The position numbers were made by a program, and so were the translations under genes. DNA of 64,000 nucleotides, taken from Phymatolithon calcareum (taxonomy: Eukaryota; Rhodophyta; Florideophyceae; Hapalidiales). The stretch spans positions 2,356,001 to 2,420,000 of the forward strand of contig OZ345356.1 of NCBI GenBank assembly GCA_977006965.1, given 5' to 3'. The notes beneath the pieces were generated by a model. The model did no database searches. It was not told where the DNA came from and saw only the letters and a program-made list of their open reading frames with translations. The stretch's first letter is position 1, and every line of letters starts with the position of its first letter. Positions 20,836 to 32,103 of the stretch are shown in pieces.

Positions 20836-23600
20836 ATCCCGTCGTCGGGTTGACCCACCGGATCCGGTGGCTGCTCGAGCAGCTCTTGGCATGCCGTACG
20901 GCACTCATCCATTCGGACGAATTATCCGAGCTAGTTGCACCATCGATCTCTTGTGCGCTTCGACTTCAAGTGAGGGATGTCGAGAGTCGGCGGTTAGGAC
21001 AGCATTCTGCAGCTGTTGAGTTCATCGTTTGCTGGACTTTCGGTCACGCTCATGACCTAACACAGAACTCGCCACCAAGTAGAGAGCTCGCTGCTGTCCA
21101 AGCGTGGTTGCTAGTTTCCAGTTTTATTCCTAACCGGTATCAGAACGCGAAATTTCAAGGGACCCTACTTGTCACAGTCACCCGACTGCGTAACTGCTAT
21201 ACACTAGAATTGACTTTGCTAGACGTTTATCTTCAATCTGCTGGCGGTCGTATTCTTTGCACGAGAAGTCCGTTCATGGAGTCTGCTCCGCCATTCCACA
21301 TTGCTAACTTGTTCCCGGGATTCGTCTTCAACCAAACTGGGCATCTGTTTTTACTCACTAGCTTCGGCGACACGAATTAATGTCCTGATTAAGGGAGCTC
21401 ACACCAACCGTCAGTGTCGATGATTTCTGGATTCTCGTATCTCAGAGGAATGGTAATATTCCGAAATGTATCATAGCTTTAGAGAGCCCTAGATATTGAG
21501 GCTGCGAGACCAGCATTGACTCCTTCACAACCCTTGTAGGACTTCTCCCCGCTGCCATGGACGAGCTCGTAAGAGGACAGGAAGACTTTTCCAGTATGAT
21601 ACTCCGTCTGCGTTCCGCGAATTATGGTGATTGCAGGTACAATCAGAGTACGTTTAGCACGTTTTTTTAAGGGCTGGAACGGCGGTGCGTGAGATAAGAC
21701 GTTGTCTTGTGTTTGGGAGACAACTGCTGTGCTTCAAGGTAGGCGCTTTTGGTGTTGGCGCCAATCAATTAAGATGCACAGATTGCGCTCATTTCAACGA
21801 GTGCTTATGATCCAATAGTTTGTATCACATCATGATGATCATGTGATGATCACACTTCGGGACCGGACTGTCACCGATGGCGATGGGTGAATAGAGTGCC
21901 ACAAGGCCGTTAACGAATCTCTACGGGTTGAAGTGTCACCAAATGTGCACAACGAAATGAACCCTAAAAATATACTTCTTTTCTATTGGGCGGGAAGCAC
22001 AGTCGTCTAGACCACGCGGAAGGAGCTAGAAAGACACAGAATGAGCAACACTTGCTCGGGCGACCAATGATGTTTTCTATTGCAAAAGTGCTCCTAGAAT
22101 TTGCTCCAGTGTACGTCTCCGCGTCTCAAATTGGTAGAAAATGCGTTCCACGTGGGTTCTACAATTTTTACTATAAATGCGGGAATGTGGAGTATCGTTC
22201 GGTATATGTATATTTCATGAATCGGGGTGCCGTCTTGCCCGATCCGAGATAGACTTGGGAGGTCATTTTGCCCGTTTTCATTCTCACCGGCATTATCAAC
22301 ATCGAGATCGCAGTCTCAATGTCTGTTCAGGCTTCTGTCGAAGACATTCAGAAATTTGTCGGTTTTGGTATCAGAGTCTTCTCAAGAAAGCGGATGTGAG
22401 TAATAGAAGAGGGAGATACAGTATTCAATTCAAACAGAAGAGCGGACTGTTTAGAGGTGGCGTTTTCGCATCCGTTGGAAATTTACCCTAATTGTTGAGA
22501 TTCCGTGTGCGTCCCAGTGTGCGCCTGCCCTGGATTTTAGATATTTATCCCACTACAGCCAGGAACATTACCGCATTTGTCCCAAGGACTACCTACAAGC
22601 AAAACGATTGGAGCTATCGACCATACGGCGCACAGCACCAATGTGTTCTGTACACGAGATAGCGGTACATTATGACGAGTGGCTGTCTTGCCTGCAATCT
22701 ACAATTTGTTGCGGGCTCTCCTTACCCATGTACACCTCATGTTCACATTTTCAAACCAATATTTTCAATAGAAACCTGGAATTGTACTCAGCTCCCAGTG
22801 CTCGCTTATGTCCGCCGATGAATCCCGGTGTATTCTGTGGTCAGTGATCTCGTTTCATGACAGTATCATGTGCAACTTTGGGAATCATTGAGCCCAGTAA
22901 ACACAAGGGTTTCGTTTCCATCTGCCCTGATCATCCTTGCACCCAAGATCCCGTACGGTTCAGCTCTCCATGATAGAGAATTCAGACCCTTCCATCGAAG
23001 AAGTACTCAACACCGGCGAACTATAGACACCCTCGTCAGCGGCAAAACGATGCATGGGCTATTTTAAAACTCCAAAAATTAAGACATATAACTACTACTT
23101 GTAGAAGACGAATTGGGGCAACGGCAAGATTCGCTTGAGCCGACTCTTTCTTGTACTCATGACTATACATGCAAGCCATCCATTTGAAAATGATGATTTC
23201 GGCGATCAAAAGTCGCATCCTTATTGGCATCACTATTACGCTTCGTATGCACATGATCTCGTCTGAAATTCCTGTGTCTCTCAAATAGCCCAAACCACTA
23301 AAAATACACAATTTGCACATGTGCATCGAAGTCACCGAACCACAGCCGGGGAAGAAGAGGACGAAGACTAAAATTTTATATAAACTTAGCCCCACAACCT
23401 TTCCATGTGGGACGGAGAGGCAGAAACCTAACACTGAACCTCCCGCCGTCGGCCTTGCCAGTCATTGCCGTGAGATAGAGATGCATACGATGCGTATCGT
23501 TAAAACAGCCAATAAAACTGTGGATCGTAATGGCAACCAGTGCCAACTTCTGCACGTTGCCGGTCTTTTCCAAATTCGTCCTGTCACCGAAAACATTCTA
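20836..23600. other. no gene recognised
   Basis: About 2.8 kb. The longest frame (plus strand, 20544-21380, 278 codons) crosses the retroelement tail at 20.7 kb and shows no conserved motif, so I do not call it a gene. Small palindromic CATCATGATGATCATG-type sequence at 21.83-21.86 kb. Confidence 0.35.
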
Positions 23601-23635
23601 TCTGCTTCCGGAACCATTGCGGCACGAGCCTGAAC

Positions 23636-23641
23636 TATAAA
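23636..23641 (+). promoter_or_regulatory. TATA box candidate for the METTL27-like gene
   Basis: TATAAA lies 135 bp upstream of the ATG at 23776, in the sequence aactataaaggg. The distance leaves room for a 5' UTR of about 100 nt. Confidence 0.5.
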
Positions 23642-23775
23642 GGGCTTCCCGATGATTCCGTTTTTCCCAATTCTACTATCCTACATAATCCAGCTCCAAC
23701 CTTCCCGACCTATCTTGCGCCCACAAACTCATCTCCCTCGAGAACAAATTGTAATCCAACTCAACCAATATCCAA

Positions 23776-24564
23776 ATGACGGGTGACCTATCCAACGGCA
23801 ATGGTCTCTCCGCCGCCAACGGCGCAACTGCTACCAGCAACGGACACCTTAGCAACAGCACCGCGCTTAAGTCACTTGGCCCTGCCAAAAAGGGGCAAAC
23901 GATCGATGTCCTCGACGGAAAACTTAAGAACGTCAATGCCGATTGGCGTATCCACGTCAGCATGACGGGCGCACTGGACGCGAAGCAGCTCTCTTCTCTT
24001 TACGATGACTTCGCCGACGACTACGAGAAGGCATACAACCACGTCGGATACGAGGGACCTCGCAATGTCGCTGAGGCCCTTAAGGAGCATCTTTCCGACA
24101 AACTCACACCCGCCACTGCCCGAGTCTTCGACGCCGGCTGTGGCACCGGCATAATCGGCGAGGTGCTCTCCACCATAGGCTTCAAGCAAATTCACGGCGT
24201 TGATTTTTCGGCTGGCATGCTCAAGAAGGCTGTTCAAAAAGGGGTGTACTCCTCCCTTTCAGAGGCTAATCTCATGGAGCCTCTCAAGTTTGATTCGGAT
24301 TCCTTTGACGCAGTCGTTTCATGTGGTGTGTTCACCTCAGGCCATGTGAAGAAGACCGCGCTTTTGGAGCTCATTCGAATCACGCGTGCTGGAGGCATAA
24401 TGTCCATTGGAAGTCAGGAGCTTGTGTATGAGGCGGAGGGGTATCCGGCGTTCATTGCGGACTTAGAGAAGAAGAAGTTGATAAGGAAGATTGGACTGAA
24501 GACGACTTGGACTATGTCCAAGTCTAAGACGGAAATGACGATCATTCTTCTAGAGGTTCTGTGA
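23776..24564 (+). CDS. METTL27 (WBSCR27)-like class I SAM methyltransferase
   Basis: 262 residues, intronless. Residues 1-50 are a low-complexity Ser/Asn/Gly-rich leader. The catalytic Rossmann domain follows: motif I VFDAGCGTGIIGE (about 117-129) binds S-adenosylmethionine, motif II is HGVDFSAGML (about 140-149), then SFDAVVSCGVFTSGHV and a post-I strand RAGGIMSIGSQE. The upstream helix pair (SLYDDFADDYEKAYNHVGY) is characteristic of METTL27-type proteins, which are single-domain methyltransferases of uncertain substrate. The start is the first ATG after a TATA box and is in frame with no upstream Met. No membrane segment or targeting signal is evident. It is a single intact host gene between repeat-rich regions. 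Other Methyltransf_11 proteins remain possible. Confidence 0.88.
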   Translation: MTGDLSNGNGLSAANGATATSNGHLSNSTALKSLGPAKKGQTIDVLDGKLKNVNADWRIHVSMTGALDAKQLSSLYDDFADDYEKAYNHVGYEGPRNVAEALKEHLSDKLTPATARVFDAGCGTGIIGEVLSTIGFKQIHGVDFSAGMLKKAVQKGVYSSLSEANLMEPLKFDSDSFDAVVSCGVFTSGHVKKTALLELIRITRAGGIMSIGSQELVYEAEGYPAFIADLEKKKLIRKIGLKTTWTMSKSKTEMTIILLEVL

Positions 24565-24838
24565 GATGGTTGTTGCAGAAACTGTGAAAGATAAGAATCA
24601 TTGCTTGTGGATGGGTGCCAACTGAGCTGTCTCTGAATATTACTTTGCGCTGCGAGAGTTTGCGTCACAGATTGTAAAGCATGGATATTGGTGATTCAGT
24701 TTGTTTAGATAGTATTTTAGGAGTGGTACCGACATAGAAATAATTTTTCCTCTTGGACGTACACGATTTTGCAATACATAAACTTGACGGCGTTGATAAA
24801 TTTTAGACTGTTTACGTTGTAAGCTACAACGACCCTGG

Positions 24839-25030
24839 GATATATGCTGATTTATTTTAAAAGCTCCCAAAGCCTCAAATTGAGTAACAGGGCAGCTTCT
24901 CTCTGTTTTCGATACTCATCCCTCTACTCTCCTTCTAAGATCTCCTTAATTCGAATTTCTCTCCCTGTGAGGGCCCGAGTAAGTCTTTTGCAGTCATATT
25001 CCGTTTCTTGGTCCATCTTCATAGACCGCT
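24839..25030 (-). mobile_element. repeat family E copy 3 (insertion)
   Basis: A 192-bp minus-strand insertion flanked by ACGACCCTGG at 24829-24838 and 25031-25040. It encodes the MDQETEYDCKRLTRALTGRE and IRIKEILEGE stretches before a stop, and ends in GCTTTTAAAATAAATCA. Confidence 0.85.
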
Positions 25031-25146
25031 ACGACCCTGGCTCGCCCGCTACTATGGCGCTAGTTTTATTTTGCAAAAACAAAAAAAATCAGGAGATAAG
25101 ACCTACAGAGAAAGACCTCCCAACGTCCAATTGGTGGCAGAAACCA

Positions 25147-26360
25147 AGTATGGATGAGTTCGCGAAACGTATGGGGATATTTGATGATTTTATTTTTGAG
25201 AGCTCCCAAAGCCTCACCTTGGAGTAACGGGGCAGCTCTTGCATTATCTCTACGCTAAAGTCATCTGGCTGCTCAAAACGTTCTTGATTCGTAATTCTCT
25301 CCCAACAAGAGCTCCTGTGAGTCTCTTGCACTCAAACTCAATTTATGTACTCATCTTCGCGAAACGTATGGGAGAAGTGCCCAGAGCTTGGGCCGACGTC
25401 CCTCCAATCCTCTTCGCAGAGGACGTTACTCCTCCAGCGAAATCACCTTCGGCTTTGCATGGATTGCTAAACAGAACCACTCATTGGGCCCGAGAACGGG
25501 GGATGACATGGAACACGAAGAAAGGAAAAAGCGAAATATTTGAATCGGAAGAGACGTCGGGCGTGACATTCGAGCTGTCTAATAAGGCCCTCGCACATGC
25601 CCCGGAAGTCACCTACCTCGGAGTATCCCTAGGACCGGAGGGCGTTATAGATACATAGATGTCGCAGCGCCTTAAGAAGGCAAAGACCACTCTGTACGAG
25701 CTCCGTGCACTTGGTGTATTCAAGAAGGGAATTGGCATCCATACGTGCATCCAGGTATACAAGGCATTAATCCAGTCACGTTGGAAGTATGCTACGCACT
25801 TAACACCGTGGACAGAAACGTTCAGAGGGCCGTCAATGAAGTTGAACAAACGTTTTTCAGACAAGTCTTGGGGCCACTGGCACGAGGAAAGACGGATAGA
25901 TTCCGTCTACTATGTAGAATCCAAGATGCTTCCCATCGAAGGGAAATACTAGCTTTGAATATGTTTGAGAAGGACCATGGCAAGAGAAGGAAAGTTCCTG
26001 GAGGAAACAACAGAGAGAAGAAAATCAGAAGAGCATCAAGCCACAAGTAATGACATCGAAGTAATGGAAACCAGAGAACCGTTTGATGAAGCGACGAAGC
26101 ACATTGTAGTGAACCAGTCTGTAGAAGAACTTCGATCAGCATTCCTGACAAAGGAAGGAGAGAGCCTTGAATCGAAGAGAAAGAGAAAAGTTCCGAACGA
26201 AAAGACAAGAGAACTCCCTGTACTACTTTTATTTCCACAACTGAAACACAGGTAACTGGCGGTTCAGTCGCCTTTGGAAGATTTCCTCAAGTGTCTACAG
26301 CACTGATGGAGGATAAATTTAGAAACAAAGTCAGCCAGTGTTTGAAAGACCATGTATTCG
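25147..26360 (+). pseudogene. degenerate LINE RT copy
   Basis: It begins within the RT: MDEFAKRMG, interrupted by an insertion, then EVPRAWADVPPILFAEDV, where the catalytic FADD has become FAED. It continues TTHWARERGMTWNTKKGKSE, TYLGVSLGPEGV, KALIQSRWKYATHLTPW, and an ESKRKRKVPNEKTRELP region before the C-terminal LKHR. It has many stops and frame changes, and no good 3' tail was recognised. Confidence 0.75.
25176..25355 (-). mobile_element. repeat family E copy 4 (insertion)
   Basis: A 180-bp minus-strand insertion within the LINE RT region, with the exact 17-bp duplication TTCGCGAAACGTATGGG at 25159-25175 and 25356-25372. The tail reads GAGCTCTCAAAAATAAAATC on the minus strand. Confidence 0.92.
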
Positions 26361-26553
26361 AAAAAATTGGAACGTATTCTTTTTTCCAGGAAACTGCATA
26401 TGTTCCATATGCGAGATATTAAAGCGATGAATATTCAGCCACGAGGGTGCACGCGTTAATGCTCCACCCAATTCCTTGAAGGAGACCATACAACACACTT
26501 GATGGGACCAAAAATATTCCGCAGTTTATTCGTAAAGTACCGAAATATAGTGC

Positions 26554-26904
26554 TCAAGATCTCGAATATTTGCCAATTTCGCCATACTTTTGAAAGTTGT
26601 TGCCTCCAGCTCGCAAGAAAGCACGAACTACACCACAATTTTTGCTTGGAGTCGCCCTTGCTGTATTCTTCTCTTTGATTGTTTTGGAGGAGCTCGAATT
26701 GTGTAAAGAAAATGTGGAACGTCGCCGTTTGAAGATTAATCTTGAGCCTGGCGATGTGTCGAAGGACAAATGACTGTCACGACTGACAGAACAGTACCAC
26801 CTGTCGACGAAGAGCAGAGGTACGTTACCTTGCGCTCTTGCAAGGTCCCAGTTCTGGCCTACAGGTGTGAGGCACTCGAAGGAGTTTAGCTCGTAGTCCT
26901 CCAT
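26554..26904 (-). CDS. hypothetical protein, 116 residues
   Basis: The frame starts in context ATCATGGAG and reads MEDYELNSFECL ... LLFVDRWYCSVSRDSHLSF, then a basic Ser-rich end. No domain recognised. It lies between a LINE remnant and the Mutator-like element and could be a transposon fragment or chance frame. Confidence 0.2.
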   Translation of the reverse strand: MEDYELNSFECLTPVGQNWDLARAQGNVPLLFVDRWYCSVSRDSHLSFDTSPGSRLIFKRRRSTFSLHNSSSSKTIKEKNTARATPSKNCGVVRAFLRAGGNNFQKYGEIGKYSRS

Positions 26905-27233
26905 GATTCACCTGATCTGTTGTGTTGGCTGTTCTTGGTTGTGTCTTCCTTCTTCTTATCTGCTACCGGCGAAGGGTATTAATACCCTTTCCTATCTGCC
27001 CAGAACATCCCAAATAATGAGAGAACTTGCTGTCCTTCTACATGACAGCACAAACACTAAGCGTAGACTACTAAATTGCAGTCCAAGAAATAGAATTATT
27101 TCTTGGGCTGTAATCTTTGGATTCCTATTCTTGCTCCAGCATCTCACCTTGCTCCGCAAGACATTACAGTCGAGGACAAAGAAGACTGGTTCGACAGAAA
27201 AGGCATATAATCAGCGAGATTCTCCATAAGTTC
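26905..27233. other. no gene; one strong hairpin
   Basis: An inverted repeat near 27.08-27.12 kb (CCAAGAAATA / TATTTCTTGG) could fold into a hairpin. No gene recognised. Confidence 0.4.
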
Positions 27234-27584
27234 GACATACGAATAAATACGAATAAATTCGAGGAATTCACTACATGGCCACCAAAAATTGGTAAAATTC
27301 ACTACATGGCCATCTCTAGCTAAATCCACTACTACTAAAATCGCTGTCTGTGTGTGTGTCTGTCTGTCGGTGTCTCTTTTGATTCTCATTGGATACATTT
27401 TTACATCTACATTTTGTTCGGAAATCTATTGCCTGGATGCAGTAATAAGATAAGGTTCAACAGGGTGGATTTTCACTGCGGTGAGGGATCAATCGAGAAT
27501 TTTATGCCAAAATTAAACTCCCGCTCTATTGGCTTACTTTTACAAATTGCTGTCCCCCAGCTGTAAGCTATCCAGCCGCATTGA

Positions 27585-28610
27585 TTACCAGAGGCAAGGG
27601 TCGCAAGGGGTAAGAGATGGGTGAATCAGGAGTATAACAGGGGCCGAAGGGGTAAAAGGGGAGAGCCACAAGGGGCGTCCCGGGCAAGAGAGTGACACAA
27701 GGGATGGAATGTGTAGATGGGGAGTGACAACAGGGATGTACCGGAGGCAAGGGAACAACACAAGAAGCGTAAGGACACAAGGATAAAAGGGGGAGTGCGT
27801 ACCATTGATAAGGGAGCTACGAAAGGGGCGTAAACGACACAAGAGAGACGAAGGCGTAAAAGGGGAGTCACAAAAAGACGTACCATGCGCAAGAGAGTGA
27901 CACAAGTCCGAAATCAGTGGGCTCAAGGGCAAGAAGGGGACAAGAGGAAAATCGAGAGTGGCGCGAGGGGCATGCTAAGGGAAAGGGCGCGACACAGGGT
28001 CATGCAAGGAGAAAATGGAGAGGGACACAAAGGGTAAAAAGGGAGTGACAAGAACGGCGCAAGGAGTAAAAACAAGATTACGACAAGGTGTAAAAGGGGA
28101 GTGACGAGAGGGACACAAGGGATAAAAGAGGAGTGACACGAAGGACACAAGGGGTAAAAGCGATGTTCGAAGAAGGGCACAGAGGAAAGGAGTACGACAA
28201 GAAGAGCACAAGGGATAAAACGGGAGTGACGCAAGGGACGGAAGGGGAAAAAGGAAGTGAGACGAGGGGCGTGCGGAGGGCAATGGAGTGATGCAAGTGG
28301 CGAAAGGGGTAAACGGAGAGTGACACAAAGGGTGAATAAGAAAAAGCGGAGTGACACAGGAGCGGATGGGGGAGCAACGAGAGCGGCGGTGCGCAGCCCG
28401 ACGGCAATGACAAGTATGGCGGATCAGCAGGCGACGGAGCGAACTGTGGGGCTTACCGAGTGCAGTCCAGTGACACATGGACCCGAGCAAGAATATAAGA
28501 GTGGCACGTTGGGCAGAGCAGGACACGGGATTCACACGAGGGGCGGACAAGGGTTAGCGGAGGGTAGGCATGCAGAGCAGGGGGACGGGAAGGAGATGGA
28601 GAAGGACGCT
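27585..28610. repeat. purine-rich degenerate minisatellite
   Basis: About 1 kb of repeated units of roughly 33-37 bp built on ggataaaaggggagtgac and acaagggacacaagg, with strong purine bias on the plus strand. Long frames across it on the minus strand (repeating PFYPLCPS-type peptide) are composition artefacts. Confidence 0.85.
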
Positions 28611-29033
28611 GCATTGGAGGAATAGGTCTTTTGTTTAAGTTCTCCTCCTTAAACTCTTCTTTCTCTATCTTTCCATAGGCGCAACGCGCCGCCACGGAGC
28701 CACTTGTCTACTACTTCTACTACTAATCTGTTACGAGTATGACGGCGCTCTGTAAGCATGTAGTCGTATTCTCTGCAACGCCCGACAAACAACATTCCCG
28801 CTCTAACCGCTCCGAAAGCATGGAAAAGAAGGAGCTCTTGCCACAGGTGGGCGACCATGCTGAATCTAGCTTTGATGACGTTGTCAACGTCGTGATCTTC
28901 CACAACTCGTCGATGGACAAGGCCCACCTCGTGGCGAAACGCAACAAGTGTGCGAAGCACTTTTGTACCCTTTTAGTCGCTTGGTGCAGCATCGGTATTG
29001 TTGGACCGGTGGAACAAGCACTAGTTCAGGGAC

Positions 29034-29380
29034 GTGTGGATGTTGAAAATGTGGACCAAGCAGCACGGGGCCAATACCACGAGTGTAGCAGTCTCTGGAG
29101 ACCAGCCAGTGCAGGATGATATGTTGCCGTTTGATCTTGTGGCTAGACCGAGCCGCAAGTGCAAGAAGCCCTACGTTCCGTCCGAAACGAGGGCCGTCAC
29201 TGCTCCTCGTGCGGAAACACTGGTCACTTTTCGCAGACCTCCGGGAGACCCAACATCCACAACGTCGTCGAGGCGAAACGAAAACACATCGACAAAGCGG
29301 CTCAGTCCATGATCATCGACCTTACCACCTGCGATTATGGAGATGCTAATTGCGACGAGGATCTAAAGCGTAGAGAGTAG
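29034..29380 (+). pseudogene. transposase C-terminal zinc-knuckle relic
   Basis: One frame reads DMLPFDLVARPSRKCKKPY and another (to the stop at 29378-29380) reads GRHCSSCGNTGHFSQTSGRP. Joined by a frameshift they give the basic RP-rich linker plus CX2CX4HX4C knuckle typical of MULE and other transposases; the last Cys is Ser here. It is a decayed remnant. Confidence 0.45.
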
Positions 29381-29599
29381 CGCGCACAATAAATTTTACT
29401 GTCCCATAGATTGCTTTGACAAACGGATGAGTAGTAGATTTTGCTAGAGTGAGTAATGATAGTACGCTTGACCAGGGGTGAGTAGTAGATTTGGCTAGAG
29501 ATAGCCATGTAGTGAATTTCCTCGAACAAATTCGAATTTTTCGAATGTATGGCAAACAAAATATGTTGGTCTTTTGAATATATGCTTATAGCATCACTG

Positions 29600-29775
29600 A
29601 CCGACCCGGGATGTTGCTAAACTCGCCCAAGGCGCTCCGGCGCAGACAAGACTGGGACGTGATTAACCCCCCCGCCGCGTGGATCGCCGCGCGGCACGAC
29701 GGACCCGGGAAGTCGCTAAACTCGCCCATGGCGCCTCGGTGCATAAACGACTCGGGACTCCCATGTGCGTACCGT
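29600..29775 (+). repeat. direct repeat of about 95 bp, two copies
   Basis: gacccgggatgttgctaaac, then tcgcccaaggcgc, is followed about 95 bp later by gacccgggaagtcgctaaac, then tcgcccatggcgc. Origin unknown. Confidence 0.6.
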
Positions 29776-29822
29776 CGCTCGTTAAGAGACGGTATACTCT
29801 GCGCGGTGATAGAAGCGATATG

Positions 29823-30016
29823 ACTTTCCCCCTCGAGATCTCTTCTGTGAGGCCAGAGGTAGGTTTTGGAGTTTTGCTGACTATGCCACTTTAAGCGAAA
29901 TGGAGCTTTTGGGTTCCGATTGAGTCCTCGTGTCTCGCCAGAAGTGTTGCCCCAAGCGTCAGCAGATGCATTAGTAACACTATAATAAAATTTCGTCTTC
30001 TTCTTCTTATAGCATC
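29823..30016 (+). repeat. CTT-tailed SINE-like repeat, copy 1
   Basis: It starts tttccccctcgagatctct, passes aggtaggttttggag, tgctgactat, aagtgttgccccaagcgtc and gcattagtaacac, and ends taataaaatttcgtcttcttcttctt, followed by atagcatca. The same order occurs in the next copies. Confidence 0.7.
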
Positions 30017-30045
30017 AAACCCGCGACTCAAGACAGTGGAATATT

Positions 30046-30240
30046 TTTCCCCCTCGAGGCTCTAAGCCAGAGGTAGGTTTTGATATTTCCGCCAGATCGT
30101 GTCGAAATCGACCACGCTAACATACAAGAACGATGGACCCTGTTTTTGGCCCAATGGCCTTCGCAAAGTTGCCCCAAGCGTCTGCAGATGCGTTGGTAAC
30201 TTTTAAATAAAAAACTTACACTTCTTCTTCTTCTTATAGC
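30046..30240 (+). repeat. CTT-tailed SINE-like repeat, copy 2
   Basis: Same start and end as copy 1 (ttttccccctcgag, gttgccccaagcgtctg, cttcttcttcttcttatagcat) with a divergent middle. A third start (30250-30312) follows at once and contains cagattcgatcctg, which resembles a tRNA B-box. Confidence 0.65.
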
Positions 30241-30248
30241 ATGAAGTG

Positions 30249-30950
30249 AAATGATTTTCCCCCTCGAGATCTCTCCGTTGAGATCAGTGTCGCAGATTCG
30301 ATCCTGCGAGAAGTACCTATCATCTCTCATCGATCGTCAGCCAGGCAGACAGTGCTCCCTCGAGAATGAACTGTTCATCTATCGGTTATATGTGCTCAGC
30401 CTGGCACACCCTCATCGAGCCAGTCAACGGTCAAGCAACGATCACATGTGATTGACGTTCAAGACGAGAAGACAATCAACATTGTCGGTTGCGTACCGCC
30501 AGTAGCCTACAGAAGACCTAACCGAAACAAGAGCCCGCTGTGCAGAACACTGAGCAAAGCTCTCGAGACTATCTGCAAAGCTTACGCTACATTGCTAGCA
30601 CCTAACGGCACGCATACGTTGCGAACCGAAACATCTCGATTAGCGTGCGGTTAACTGTCTGCAATAGACGACAGTCTAAGCCAAATCACTATCGAGCTCC
30701 CCCCTGTAGATGGATACTATATAAGTTAGAATAGTTTCCCATCTCATTAAACTCGGCAAGTGGGAATCAAGGTCAAAGCACACAATCCCACTTCACACTA
30801 CGTCTCCCCCCGTAACCAAGTACGCCTGGGAGGCGCCACCCGCTCAACAAGCAGTTCACGCACACGGCCCGCACAACGCTGTGCCGCCACGTGCCGGTGC
30901 TGCGAGCGAGGCACCGGGACTTCAAGTCCTGAGGTGCAGACTGTATCTAC
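30249..30950 (+). other. LTR- or SINE-like segment, unresolved
   Basis: It begins with the SINE-like head, then has a TATATAAG at about 30719, ATTAAA, and GGAGGCGCCAC at 30829-30840, a string also seen in the solo LTR at 34.43 and 34.48 kb. It may be a degraded LTR; no ends or duplication were found. Confidence 0.3.
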
Positions 30951-30954
30951 CTCG

Positions 30955-31152
30955 TTTGGTAGAGTTTTCTCGACAATCAGACGTAGGTTTTCTAATTTTG
31001 CTGACTATAGCCGTTTTTATGCGAAATGGAGCCTCTGGGCTCTGAGTTGAGTCCTCGTGGCTCATCAGAAGTGTTGCCCCAAGCGTCTGCAGATGCGTTG
31101 GTAACACTATAATAAAAATCTCCACTTCTTCTTCTTCTTCTGCTTATAGCAT
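30955..31152 (+). repeat. CTT-tailed SINE-like repeat, copy 3
   Basis: It contains gacgtaggttttctaattt, tgctgactatagccg, cgaaatggagcctctgggct, aagtgttgccccaagcgtc and taataaaaatctccacttc, then a CTT run and atagcatcac. The best preserved copy. Confidence 0.7.
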
Positions 31153-31389
31153 CACTGGTAATTGAGTACTAGTGTCTATTTGACGGACTCCCTCAATTGA
31201 GGAGCGATTTGAATGCTGGAAAAATCCATAAAGCAAACTCGAAACAGATTGCTCACGCCCTATTCGTAAAGCCTGGCTTATCTTCTATGCACGGAGTATT
31301 CACACTATCACCTTAAATTCGCTTCGTTCCGAGCTAGCAATGAAAATATGCTGGTCACTCAAAAGTACCAAACCTGCCATTCCAGGAGA

Positions 31390-31712
31390 AAAACACCGGC
31401 CGCACGCGGCTGGTACATCAGTATACACTGAGAGTCATTTTCAACAGAGTTCCTTTGTGGAGAAAATCCATTCTGGAGAAGTACTTTGGGGATGGTGCTG
31501 TGGTTGAGCTTATCGTGTTGCAACGTATACTTCGGTCTATGAAGATGGACCAAGAAACGGAATATGAATGCAAAGCACTTCCTCGGGCCCTCACAGGGAG
31601 AGAAATTCGGATTAAGGAGATATTAGAAGGATAGTAGAGAGATGAGTATGGAAAACAGTGAGAAGCTGCCCTGTTACTCAAATTGAGCCTTTGGGATCTT
31701 TTAAAATAAATC
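31390..31712 (+). repeat. repeat family E copy 5, longest
   Basis: The longest readable version: YTLRVIFNRVPLWRKSILEK, YFGDGAVVELIVLQRILRSM, KMDQETEYECKALPRALTGR and EIRIKEILEG, then stop and the tail gggatcttttaaaataaatc. It defines the family E C-terminal peptide; function unknown. Confidence 0.7.
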
Positions 31713-32088
31713 AACATATAGATATTATCCCCATCAGTATACACCAAGGCAGCATCGGTAACCGGTCTCGCAGAGTGCTCCAGACTATGCGGAGCCTTTT
31801 CGTAGTCAAAAATGGTAAATGGTACGGTTCAGAATTTACTCATGGAAAAAATCAATGGTCGCGAGTGCATGTTACATCGCGTGAAATGGGTCTTAACTCG
31901 TCATCCTTTGAAGAAGACTACGATTAATACAGTCAATATTGTCAACGTCAAGGCAGAGAACGCTGACGATGACATTTCAGACGCTCGGCAGATTGAACCG
32001 AGCCAAAGGCAAGGCGCGGTACCTCCCAGGCCTGCTTACAGTATTCATCCTTGCTAATCTTCATCGCGAAACGCCTGTTTATCGTCTA
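31713..32088. other. no gene recognised
   Basis: Short frames only, up to the LINE insertion at 32104. Confidence 0.35.
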
Positions 32089-32103
32089 CAGTCGCGATCA
32101 CAT

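Larger units (their letters stand above)
27234..29553. mobile_element. Mutator-like (MULE) element remnant
   Basis: Inverted arms of about 60-100 bp: TTCGAGGAATTCACTACATGG, then CATCTCTAGCTAAATC, on the left (27.25-27.33 kb) and the reverse complement of the same on the right (29.48-29.55 kb). Inside are a purine-rich minisatellite and a zinc-knuckle relic of the kind found at MULE transposase C-termini. The outer ends are imperfect and I could not define a 9-bp duplication, so the superfamily is inferred from long inverted repeats plus the knuckle. Confidence 0.5.

Noticed and set aside
20544-21380. 278-codon plus-strand frame
   Set aside because: It runs through an inverted retroelement tail at 20.7 kb and shows no domain, conserved block or start context to support a gene.
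27623-28550. Several overlapping minus-strand frames of 88-191 codons rich in Pro, Leu, Ser and Cys
   Set aside because: They lie across the purine-rich minisatellite; open frames in three phases follow from base composition and repeat structure, not from a gene.
27585-28610. CRISPR-like array
   Set aside because: Units are degenerate without distinct conserved repeats and unique spacers, and the genome is eukaryotic; it is a minisatellite.
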